Origin: an uncultured Christensenella sp.
GTDB lineage: Bacteria; Bacillota_A; Clostridia; Christensenellales; Borkfalkiaceae
NCBI GenBank assembly: GCA_910579295.1
Contig: CAJTTC010000002.1
Coordinates: forward strand, 107,604 to 171,603
Direction of reading: 5' to 3'
Length of the DNA stretch: 64,000 nt
Shown here: positions 1 through 7,472 of the stretch, in pieces
Layout of the letters: the number at the start of each line of letters is the position of its first letter
How positions within the stretch are numbered: the first letter of the stretch is position 1
Translations under genes and position numbers: made by a program
The notes under the pieces: model-generated
The model's database searches: none
What the model was told of the DNA's origin: nothing
The model's input: only the letters and a program-made list of their open reading frames with translations

Positions 1-1365
1 CTCGGAAATCTCGTCCGCGCCGTAAGCCGTGTGCATAATGTCGCCGATAACCTTGCAGGGGTATGCGCCCAAACGCATAGTACCGCCCATTTTAACGCCG
101 TGCTGGTCGGGCATCAGGTCGATTACGGGGTGCTTGCTTTCGGGATTGAATTCGGAGGAATGCGCGTCCTTATATCCGAGGACGTTGCGCGCATACTCAA
201 TGACCGCCGTCTGCATTCCCAGGCATATGCCGAAATAGGGCACGTTATGCTTGCGCGAATACTCGGCGCATACGAGCATACCCTCTACGCCGCGCGTACC
301 GAAGCCGCCGGGCACGATTATGCCGTCCACGTCGCCGAGCTCCGTATCGGCTTTTTCGCTTGTCAGCGTTTCGGTATCGACCCACTTTATATCTACCCTT
401 GCATAGTTTTCGTAACCTGCGTGAGCCAACGCCTCGGCAACCGAAAGATACGCGTCGTGAAGCTGAACGTACTTGCCGCACAGCGCGATTTTAACCGTCT
501 TATCGCGCCCGTCTACGCGTTGAAGCATCTTGTTCCACTCCGTCATATCTATAACGCGGGGGTCGAGCTTCAAGCGCTTGCACACGATTTCGGAAAAATT
601 GCTCTTTTCGAGCATTATGGGGCACTCATAGAGCACGGGCATAGTCAGATTTTCTATGCAACACTCGGGCTCAACGTTGCAGAACATAGCAATTTTATCG
701 CGCACGTCCTTGGGCATAGGCGCGTCCACGCGGGGAATTATAATATCGGGATTTATACCCATACCCTGCAATTCCTTGACGGAGTGCTGAGTGGGCTTTG
801 ACTTGAACTCCTCCGAGCCCGAAATATACGGCACGAGCGTGACGTGAATAAAGCAACAGTTGTCGCGCCCGACCTCTCTTGCAACCTGTCTTATAGCCTC
901 GATAAACGGCTGACTTTCGATATCGCCGATAGTGCCGCCTATCTCGGTTATCACGACGTCCGCGCCCGTAGTTGCGCCCACGTTGTAGATAAAGGTCTTA
1001 ATCTCGTTTGTGATATGAGGAATAATCTGAACGGTCTGTCCGAGGTACTCGCCGTTGCGCTCCTTGTTAAGAACGTTCCAATACACCTTTCCCGTGGTCA
1101 GGTTGGAGTACTTGTTCAGATTTTCGTCGATAAATCTCTCGTAATGCCCCAGATCGAGGTCGGTTTCCGCGCCGTCGTCGGTTACGAACACCTCGCCGTG
1201 CTGATAGGGGCTCATAGTGCCGGGGTCTATATTTATATAGGGGTCGAGCTTTTGCGAAGCTACCTTATACCCTCTGCACTTTAACAGTCTGCCCAATGAA
1301 GCCGCAGTTATGCCCTTGCCTAAACCCGAAACGACGCCGCCCGTTACAAAAATGTATTTTGTCAT
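1..1365 (-). CDS. pyrG: CTP synthase, partial (3' end outside window)
   Basis: CTP synthase converts UTP to CTP using ATP and glutamine, the last step of de novo pyrimidine nucleotide synthesis in the cytoplasm. Reading the minus strand from the ATG at 1365 gives MTKYIFVTGGVVSGLGKG, the N-terminal P-loop signature of PyrG, followed by the conserved segments KLDPYINIDPGTMSP, GEVFVTDDGAETDLDLGHYE and QTVQIIPHIT. About 455 of the usual 530-540 codons are present, so the amidoligase domain is complete and the glutamine amidotransferase domain is cut by the window edge, not by a mutation. It lies downstream of dapF in the same direction, 121 bp away, with a possible weak terminator between. Identification is very secure. 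Confidence 0.97.
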   Translation of the reverse strand, partial: MTKYIFVTGGVVSGLGKGITAASLGRLLKCRGYKVASQKLDPYINIDPGTMSPYQHGEVFVTDDGAETDLDLGHYERFIDENLNKYSNLTTGKVYWNVLNKERNGEYLGQTVQIIPHITNEIKTFIYNVGATTGADVVITEIGGTIGDIESQPFIEAIRQVAREVGRDNCCFIHVTLVPYISGSEEFKSKPTQHSVKELQGMGINPDIIIPRVDAPMPKDVRDKIAMFCNVEPECCIENLTMPVLYECPIMLEKSNFSEIVCKRLKLDPRVIDMTEWNKMLQRVDGRDKTVKIALCGKYVQLHDAYLSVAEALAHAGYENYARVDIKWVDTETLTSEKADTELGDVDGIIVPGGFGTRGVEGMLVCAEYSRKHNVPYFGICLGMQTAVIEYARNVLGYKDAHSSEFNPESKHPVIDLMPDQHGVKMGGTMRLGAYPCKVIGDIMHTAYGADEISE

Positions 1366-1420
1366 ATCTACACCTGCCGATAATTTTTTCTTAACTTGTA
1401 CAATATAAATTATTGTAACA

Positions 1421-1453
1421 CAAAAGCGGCGCAATTGCAAGATTTCGCCGCTT
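1421..1453 (-). terminator. weak terminator after dapF
   Basis: On the minus strand AAGCGGCG (1453-1446 read as its complement) and its perfect 8-bp partner (1431-1424) flank a 14-nt loop and are followed by only four U residues. It sits between the dapF stop and the pyrG start, so it may end dapF transcripts partially. Confidence 0.4.
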
Positions 1454-1486
1454 GAATTTTTACAAAATATTAAAATGTGCTCCGCC

Positions 1487-2329
1487 TTATATTTCCACTT
1501 CGCCCGTAAAGGCAAGCGTAGCCGTGCCCTCCATAAAAACCGTTTCGTCGGTGTAGGTTATAATTAAATCCCCGCCGCGCAGATGTACGGTTATCGGAGC
1601 GTTTTTATCCGCGTATCCGTTGAGCACGGAAGCAACCGCAACGGCGCACGCGCCCGTGCCGCAAGCCCACGTTTCTCCGCTTCCCCTCTCCCAAACGCGC
1701 ATCGTCAGCTCGTTGCGCCCGTCCACGCGCACGAACTCCGTGTTTATCCTTTCGGGAAAGAGCGCGTTGTTTTCGAACAGTACTCCCACCTTCTCCAAGT
1801 CGATTTTATAGGGGTCGTCGACGTACGTCACGCAGTGCGGATTGCCCATAGAAACAAGAGTGACAAAATACTCCTTTCCGCCGACTTCGACAGGGTAATT
1901 GACGACGCGTTCACCCCCGATTGAGGCGGGAATATCCCTCGGCGAAAGCGCCGCCGCCCCCATATCGACCTTAGCCGCCTCGACCTTGCCGTTTCCGTTC
2001 TTTTTAAAATACAGTTTTTTTATTCCCGAGAGCGTTTCGACCGTACATATGTCCCCGCGAACGTATCCCAGATCGTGCGCGAGCTTGCCCACGCACCTTA
2101 TTCCGTTGCCGCACATTTTGCCCTGCGAGCCGTCGGCGTTGTACATTGCCATACGGCAGTCGGCGACGTCGGAGGGACACAGCAAAATAACGCCGTCGCC
2201 GCCTATCGAGAAGTGTCTGTCGGAAAGACGGACGGCAAGTTTTTCAACGTCGGCAAGCTCCTCCTTCATACAGTCGAAGTATATGTAGTCGTTGCCTATT
2301 CCGTGCATCTTGTAAAATTTTCTCGTCAT
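1487..2329 (-). CDS. dapF: diaminopimelate epimerase
   Basis: DapF interconverts LL- and meso-diaminopimelate in the lysine and peptidoglycan precursor pathway. The family is cofactor independent and uses two cysteines. Both are visible: Cys73 in KMCGNGIRC and the second in WACGTGACAV near residue 218. The substrate motif HGIGNDYIYFD is at the N terminus. I place the start at the ATG at 2329 and not at the in-frame ATG at 2350, because GGAGG ends a proper distance upstream of 2329 (minus strand GGAGGGGATTGCT then ATG); this gives 280 aa, normal for the family. It is transcribed toward pyrG. The region upstream is shared with the divergent sigma-factor operon. Confidence 0.96.
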   Translation of the reverse strand: MTRKFYKMHGIGNDYIYFDCMKEELADVEKLAVRLSDRHFSIGGDGVILLCPSDVADCRMAMYNADGSQGKMCGNGIRCVGKLAHDLGYVRGDICTVETLSGIKKLYFKKNGNGKVEAAKVDMGAAALSPRDIPASIGGERVVNYPVEVGGKEYFVTLVSMGNPHCVTYVDDPYKIDLEKVGVLFENNALFPERINTEFVRVDGRNELTMRVWERGSGETWACGTGACAVAVASVLNGYADKNAPITVHLRGGDLIITYTDETVFMEGTATLAFTGEVEI

Positions 2330-2426
2330 AGCAATCCCCTCCGTTTTCAAGTTTTAATCTTTGATTAACTTTAATTTTACCACGGCGGCGGGGATTTGGC
2401 AACAAAAAAGCTCATCAAAAAAATTG

Positions 2427-2455
2427 TTGACAAATACGAAAAAGCATTGCACAAT
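2427..2455 (+). promoter_or_regulatory. promoter of the ECF sigma operon
   Basis: TTGACA at 2427-2432 and CACAAT at 2450-2455 are separated by 17 bp. This is a housekeeping-type promoter ahead of the sigma factor gene, with an AAGGA ribosome binding site near 2470. No obvious ECF-type autoregulatory AAC motif was seen. Confidence 0.6.
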
Positions 2456-2485
2456 AAAAAAAAGACTTAAAAGGAATTTTTACCC

Positions 2486-3037
2486 ATGACGGACGGCGCT
2501 AAGGCACAACTGAATAACCTGCTCCGCGCCGTCGCGAACGGTGACGCCGACGCCCTTGACGGCATTTACAGTATCGCCGCCAAGCGAATGAATATAGCCG
2601 CTCAGACTATCGTATGCGACAGAGCCGCCGCCGAGGACGTTGTTTCGGACAGCTTTATAAAGATTGTGCGGTTTGCAAGCCGTTACGGTCGGCAGGACGA
2701 CCCCATGGCGTGGATTTTGAAGATTGTGCGCAACACCGCTCTCGACTATCTGAGAAAGCGAAAGCGCCGCGCGGAAGTCAGCTGCGAATGCCTGTACAAT
2801 CTTGCCGACGAGAACGGCTCGCCCGAAAAAATAGAGCGCGCACTGCTTCTCGAACAGGCGTTGAGCAGACTTGACGGCGAGGAGCGCAGAGTAATTTATA
2901 TGCGCTATTACCTCGATATGACGGTCAGGGAGATAAGCGAAGCCACGCGTCTGTCCCGTTCTTCCGCGGAAAGACTGATACAGCGGGCGGAACAAAAATT
3001 AAAAACTTTTCTCAAAAGCGGGAAAAACGGCGGTTGA
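2486..3037 (+). CDS. ECF-type RNA polymerase sigma factor
   Basis: A 183-aa group 4 sigma factor. Region 2 spans roughly residues 15-90, including AEDVVSDSFIKIVRF and the helix DDPMAWILKIVRNTALDYLR; region 4 spans roughly 115-180, with EERRVIYMRYYLDMTVREI and a helix-turn-helix ending in RSSAERLIQRAEQKLK. There is no region 1.1 or 3, as expected for the class. It is followed 22 bp later by a single-pass membrane protein, the usual arrangement of a sigma factor and its anti-sigma factor, and then by a surface lipoprotein gene. The inducing signal is probably extracytoplasmic, but the sequence does not reveal it. Family call is secure, subgroup is not. Confidence 0.92.
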   Translation: MTDGAKAQLNNLLRAVANGDADALDGIYSIAAKRMNIAAQTIVCDRAAAEDVVSDSFIKIVRFASRYGRQDDPMAWILKIVRNTALDYLRKRKRRAEVSCECLYNLADENGSPEKIERALLLEQALSRLDGEERRVIYMRYYLDMTVREISEATRLSRSSAERLIQRAEQKLKTFLKSGKNGG

Positions 3038-3059
3038 AAAACGTTAGGATAGTGACAAG

Positions 3060-3788
3060 ATGAAAAAAGACTTCGATTTGGAACGCGGGTTCGACGAATA
3101 CTTCGAGGCGGGCAAAGCCCCCGACGTAAGCGTTTGCGACGGCGCGAAAAATTTAATAAGCAAACCCCGTAGACGGGTCAACGCTTCGCTGCGCCGCGCA
3201 TTGGTTGCGGCGGCTTGTGCTGCGGGCGTATTCCTTTCGGGCACGGGTCTGTATTTCTTCCCCACAGCGGTAAGCAATATCGCCGACACTATAAGCGGCA
3301 ACCATCAGGCGGGCGCTCCCTTCCCTCCGTATCCCGATTCTACGCAGATAGAATATTACGGCGCGGACGGACTGACGGAGAGCGCGCTGGAACTGTACTC
3401 CGACGACGCCCCGCGCGGGCTCGATTTCGTCAGAAGGCTTGACGGAGCGGCTAATTTCTCCGTAAATTCAATTAACGGCTATTCCTCGGACGGCAATCTC
3501 GCGTTCGTCAAAACCGAGCTCTCCGCCGTCGTCAACGCCAAAAGGCACGACACGGTAGTCTATACCGAATACACGCAGAGAAATTCCGCATGCGAGCTAT
3601 TCGGGGAATACTACGACGGACAGCCGTCACACTATGCGGGCTATGCGTTCCTCTGTTTCGACACGGAGGAAAACGGCGAACCCGTCAAAAAGCTTTATTT
3701 GGAGCGCGACGGAGTTAAATACTATCTATCGGTTGCGAGCTCGGACGAATACGCATACAGGGTTTGGCTCGATTTGATAACTAAATAA
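3060..3788 (+). CDS. single-pass membrane protein, probable anti-sigma factor
   Basis: A 242-aa protein with a charged cytoplasmic N terminus (about residues 1-42, containing KKDFDLERGFDEYFE), one transmembrane segment at about 45-68 (ALVAAACAAGVFLSGTGLYFF) and a ~170-aa extracytoplasmic part. The position directly after an ECF sigma gene and the topology are those of an anti-sigma factor that holds the sigma factor at the membrane. I see no zinc-binding HxxxCxxC motif, so it is not a classical ZAS-type anti-sigma, and the C-terminal domain is not one I recognise. The role is therefore inferred from context. Confidence 0.6.
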   Translation: MKKDFDLERGFDEYFEAGKAPDVSVCDGAKNLISKPRRRVNASLRRALVAAACAAGVFLSGTGLYFFPTAVSNIADTISGNHQAGAPFPPYPDSTQIEYYGADGLTESALELYSDDAPRGLDFVRRLDGAANFSVNSINGYSSDGNLAFVKTELSAVVNAKRHDTVVYTEYTQRNSACELFGEYYDGQPSHYAGYAFLCFDTEENGEPVKKLYLERDGVKYYLSVASSDEYAYRVWLDLITK

Positions 3789-3892
3789 AAATTTTTTCGG
3801 ATAATTTTGGGACAAAGCGCACGTTGCCGTCGTTTAAGTTGTGAAAATCAAAAAAACAGCGGCGTACCTGCCCGCCGCACAGGGAGAAAACA

Positions 3893-5407
3893 ATGAGAAA
3901 GAAAATATTAACTTTGGCAACGGCTGTAACGGCGGCGGCGATATCTGCGGCGGCGTGCTTCGGCTTTACGGGGTGCGCGGCTAAGCAAGGAGGCAATTGG
4001 GTCGGCAATTATTACCCCGACTATTATTTTCCAACCTCGCCCGACGGAGAGGAGAACGGCGGCGACAACTATCAGTACGGCTCGATAACCGAAAGCCCGT
4101 TCGTAGACGTTGCGCAGGGGAGCTCCTCCTACTTTTCGCTCGACAGGAACACGGCGGGCTATTCCTACGTTCGCCGTCAGATAGAGAACGACTATAAAAT
4201 CGCGGCGGATTCGGTACGCGTCGAGGAGCTGATTAACTATTTCGACTACTCCTATCCCGAGCCCGAAACCGAAGCCGTATCGCTGACGGCTTACCTGTCC
4301 GCTTGCCCGTGGAACGAGAGCAATATGCTTGTCACCCTCGGCGTAAAGACGCAGACCGTGAGGCTGGACGCGGAGAACGGAAACTACGTATTCCTTGTGG
4401 ACGTGTCGGGGTCTATGTCGGGCGACGACAGGCTGGGGCTTGCAAAGTACGGCTTTAACACGTTTGTGGATAACCTCGGCGAAGGCGACGTCGTGTCAAT
4501 TGTAAAGTATGCGAGCGGTATGGAAGTCGTTATGGACGGCAAGGAATGCGCAGACGAAAACAAGGACGGCATCAAGGCGACTATGAACGGGTTGCGCGCG
4601 GGCGGAGCAACCAACGGCGCGGGCGGACTTGAACTTGCCTATCAAACGGCGCAAAAGCACTTTATTACGGGCGGCAACAACCGCGTTGTAATCATATCGG
4701 ACGGCGACTTTAACGTTGGCAGGGACAGCACGGACGAAATGAAAGAAATGATTGAGGAAAAGGCAAAGAGCGGCATATATCTTTCGGTTATCGGCGTCGG
4801 AATGGGCAACACGCGCGACGATATGCTTGAAACGCTTGCCACCTGCGGCAACGGCAACTACGCATATTTAGACAACAAGACGGAAGCAAATAAGGTATTC
4901 GGGCACGACCTGAACGGCACTTTAAAGACGGTTGCAAAGGACGCAAAGGCGGGCGTGACGTTCACCGACAACGTAGTTAAATACAGGCTTGTCGGCTATG
5001 ACACAAAGCATCTTTCCGAAGACGATTTTAACGACAGCCGCACCGACGCGGGCGAGCTCGGAAGCGGACTGTGCTCCACCGCCGTTTACGAAATAATGCT
5101 GAAAGAGGGCGCGGAGGGCGAAATAGCCACCGCGGAAATTAAATACAAAGACGTGCGCGGCACACAGAAAGACGCGAGCGTGAGCACGGTTATTACCACC
5201 GGAACCGCCGACGGCAACGACGCTCGGTTTGCCGCCTGCGTAGCAGAATTCGGGCTTGTTTTACGCAACTCCGAATATAAGGCGCAAGCTTCGTTGGACA
5301 GGGTTTACGCAAGGCTCGAAGAGTTTTCCGACTATATCGCCGCCGACGTTTACAAAACCGAATTTGTCAGCCTCGTACAAAAAGCCATACGCAGCGAAAA
5401 GTACTGA
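3893..5407 (+). CDS. von Willebrand factor type A lipoprotein, YfbK-like
   Basis: A 504-aa predicted lipoprotein. The N terminus has a signal peptide ending in the lipobox FTGC, so Cys28 would be lipidated and the protein anchored outside the membrane. The segment with SYFSLDRNTAGYSYVRRQI and VRVEELINYFDYSYP is the N-terminal region typical of the YfbK family. A vWA domain follows, with an intact MIDAS motif DVSGSMSG near residue 170 and later TNGAGG and SDGDFNVG. The C-terminal ~150 residues match the family's C-terminal domain. MIDAS proteins bind a metal and usually a protein ligand. The gene follows the sigma/anti-sigma pair by 104 bp with an AGGGAGAAA ribosome binding site, so it is probably part of that regulon. 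Function unknown. Confidence 0.85.
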   Translation: MRKKILTLATAVTAAAISAAACFGFTGCAAKQGGNWVGNYYPDYYFPTSPDGEENGGDNYQYGSITESPFVDVAQGSSSYFSLDRNTAGYSYVRRQIENDYKIAADSVRVEELINYFDYSYPEPETEAVSLTAYLSACPWNESNMLVTLGVKTQTVRLDAENGNYVFLVDVSGSMSGDDRLGLAKYGFNTFVDNLGEGDVVSIVKYASGMEVVMDGKECADENKDGIKATMNGLRAGGATNGAGGLELAYQTAQKHFITGGNNRVVIISDGDFNVGRDSTDEMKEMIEEKAKSGIYLSVIGVGMGNTRDDMLETLATCGNGNYAYLDNKTEANKVFGHDLNGTLKTVAKDAKAGVTFTDNVVKYRLVGYDTKHLSEDDFNDSRTDAGELGSGLCSTAVYEIMLKEGAEGEIATAEIKYKDVRGTQKDASVSTVITTGTADGNDARFAACVAEFGLVLRNSEYKAQASLDRVYARLEEFSDYIAADVYKTEFVSLVQKAIRSEKY

Positions 5408-5453
5408 TTTAGCGCAAAAACAGCGCTTACGTCTGACAATAACATTAAATAGC

Positions 5454-5483
5454 AAACGGCGCGTTGAAATCAACGCGCCGTTT
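5454..5483. terminator. bidirectional terminator between vWA gene and purA
   Basis: A perfect 14-bp inverted repeat (5454-5467 with 5470-5483, loop AA) lies between the convergent vWA lipoprotein and purA genes. Moderately T-rich DNA follows on both sides, so it can serve both transcripts. Confidence 0.65.
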
Positions 5484-5499
5484 ATAGTTAAATTATTCT

Positions 5500-6780
5500 T
5501 TACGGCATAACTATGCAGGCGTCCCTCTCCGCGCCGACCGAAACGTAGCGGATTTTACAGTTGCACAGCTTTTCCAAGAGGTGAATATAGTCCAAAGCTT
5601 CCTTGGGCAAATCCTCAGCCGTACGGCACTTTGAGGTGTCGCAGTGCCAACCCTTAACCTTTTCAAACACGGGCTTGCACTCGTCCAACACGTCCGTAAA
5701 CGGGAAGTCGTCTAAAATTTTGCCGTTCAGCTCGTAATGCGTGCAAATTTCAATCTCCTCGTAGTCGTCGAGAATATCGAGCTTTGTCAGAGCAATTTCG
5801 TCCGCTCCCTGACACATAATGCCATAACGGGAAGCTACGACGTCGAAAGGTCCTACTCTTCTGGGTCTGCCCGTCGCCGCGCCGTACTCGCCGCCCAATT
5901 CGCGCAAACGGTCAGCCTTTTTACCGAAGTACTCGCAGGTGAACGGCCCTGCGCCCACGCAACTCGAATACGCCTTCATAATGCCTATCGAATTGTCAAG
6001 CTTTAAGTTGGGAACGCCCGCGCCGATAGGGGCGTAAGCCGCAATTGTCGACGATGAAGAGGTATAGGGAACTATGCCGTAATCGATATCGCGAAGAGCG
6101 CCGAGCTGAGCTTCGAACATTATCTTTTTGCCGCTTTTATGCGCTTCGTTGAGGTATATTCCCGTGTCAATTATGTAATCGCGCAGGGGCTTGCCGTACT
6201 CCTCGAAATAAGCAATCATATCCTCGCTTTTAACGGGGTCGAAGCCGTACGCCTTGATAGTCATATTCTTCCACGCAACGATATCGGGCAGACGCTTATA
6301 GAGAAGCGAGAGATTTAAGAGCTCGCCCATACGGAAAGCCTTTTTCATATACTTATCCGCGTAGACGGGAGCTATGCCGCGGCGCGTCGAGCCGTAGGGC
6401 TTACCCGTAGCCTTGGTCAGTCTGTCCTCCTCCATTATATCCTGCAACACGTTGTAGGGCATTGTTATTATAGCCTTATCGCTTATTTTAAGGTTTTCGG
6501 GAGTAATTTTAATACCCGCCGCGCGCAACCTGTCCATTTCGGCGCAAAGGTGCTTTATGTCGATAACCATACCGCAACCGAGAACGTTTACTACGTTTTC
6601 GCGCAGTATGCCCGAGGGAAGCAGATTTAAAATAAATTTGCCCTTATCGTTTATTACCGTGTGTCCCGCGTTGTTTCCGCCCTGATAGCGGCAAACGACG
6701 TCGAAATCGCGCGAAAGAAGGTCTACCATTCTGCCCTTGCCTTCGTCGCCCCAATTTATCCCACAGATACTTGTAAGCAT
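5500..6780 (-). CDS. purA: adenylosuccinate synthetase
   Basis: PurA joins IMP and aspartate with GTP to form adenylosuccinate, the first committed step to AMP. The start at 6780 gives MLTSICGINWGDEGKGRMVD, with the family P-loop WGDEGKG at residues 9-15; AGHTV, the IMP/GTP site segment GSTRRGIAP and TGRPRRVGPFD are also present. Length is 426 aa, normal. The in-frame upstream ATG at 6813 is rejected because AGAGAGG lies just before 6780. A promoter TTGACT-17-TATAAT is about 90 bp upstream. The gene is monocistronic, converging on the vWA operon. Confidence 0.97.
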   Translation of the reverse strand: MLTSICGINWGDEGKGRMVDLLSRDFDVVCRYQGGNNAGHTVINDKGKFILNLLPSGILRENVVNVLGCGMVIDIKHLCAEMDRLRAAGIKITPENLKISDKAIITMPYNVLQDIMEEDRLTKATGKPYGSTRRGIAPVYADKYMKKAFRMGELLNLSLLYKRLPDIVAWKNMTIKAYGFDPVKSEDMIAYFEEYGKPLRDYIIDTGIYLNEAHKSGKKIMFEAQLGALRDIDYGIVPYTSSSSTIAAYAPIGAGVPNLKLDNSIGIMKAYSSCVGAGPFTCEYFGKKADRLRELGGEYGAATGRPRRVGPFDVVASRYGIMCQGADEIALTKLDILDDYEEIEICTHYELNGKILDDFPFTDVLDECKPVFEKVKGWHCDTSKCRTAEDLPKEALDYIHLLEKLCNCKIRYVSVGAERDACIVMP

Positions 6781-6865
6781 AAAAATACCTCTCTTACCGA
6801 ACTCTTTGGTCAATGCGGAACGCAGAACAACCCGTTTTTAATTCCTTATTCCGAATTACTATATT

Positions 6866-6894
6866 ATTATAGAATAAACGGCGCGTATAGTCAA
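6866..6894 (-). promoter_or_regulatory. purA promoter
   Basis: On the minus strand TTGACT (6894-6889), a 17-bp spacer and a perfect TATAAT (6871-6866). The leader to the ATG is about 80 nt. No PurR box was recognised. Confidence 0.7.
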
Positions 6895-7014
6895 GTTAAA
6901 ACGCGACAAGTTAAACCCCGCCGCGTTAATTTTATTTTATTGATTTTCAAAGTAGAACAGCTCTTCGAATGCAAGCACAAGCTGCCAAGTTTACTTGTCA
7001 AGAGCTTTGACATA

Positions 7015-7386
7015 TTATTTTACAAATTTATCAGGCACGCCGCGGCGGGTGACTAAATAGATATACCAGATATAGCCGATTACGGGAATGAAGAGCACGA
7101 ATATGAAGAAGCCGCTTCTGCCTATATCGTGCATTCGGCGGATTATCAGCGTGATTGACGGCAACAGCTCAACTATGCAGAACAGAGCAAACAAGACAAT
7201 CATAATAATGCTGAAAGTATTTATCTGCGGAGTAAAGCAGGTCAGGCTTATAACAAGCAGTGCAAGCAGGACAAGCATTATTAAAGAGTTGCCCAGAACT
7301 CCCCACCAAAATTCGCGCCGAGAGCTTGTGCCGTGCCAATCGAGCGCTCTCGCCCAAAACAACTTAAATCCGTTTTTTAATTCCAT
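7015..7386 (-). CDS. DUF805 inner-membrane protein
   Basis: A 123-aa membrane protein of the DUF805 (YhaH-like) family. The N terminus MELKNGFKLFWARALDWHG is followed by TSSRREFWW, the family's typical arginine-aromatic motif; then come two hydrophobic segments (about residues 38-60 and 65-90), an RRMHDIGRSGFF turn and a third hydrophobic segment. The start at 7386 is chosen because the longer ORF reaches back into glnN and has no conserved sequence there. It lies 86 bp downstream of glnN in the same direction. Members are common in bacteria and no biochemical function is established. Confidence 0.8.
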   Translation of the reverse strand: MELKNGFKLFWARALDWHGTSSRREFWWGVLGNSLIMLVLLALLVISLTCFTPQINTFSIIMIVLFALFCIVELLPSITLIIRRMHDIGRSGFFIFVLFIPVIGYIWYIYLVTRRGVPDKFVK

Positions 7387-7472
7387 AACGTTATTATAAC
7401 CAACGCAGGAAAATTTAAGCGCTCCGCGGCGTAAGCCGCGGAGCGTAATGTAATTAAAAAGATATTTGCGAA

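Noticed and set aside
31..1284. Two plus-strand open frames (256 and 146 aa) opposite pyrG
   Set aside because: They are antisense to a clearly coding CTP synthase, share no family pattern and lack ribosome binding sites; they are shadows caused by the codon bias of the real gene.
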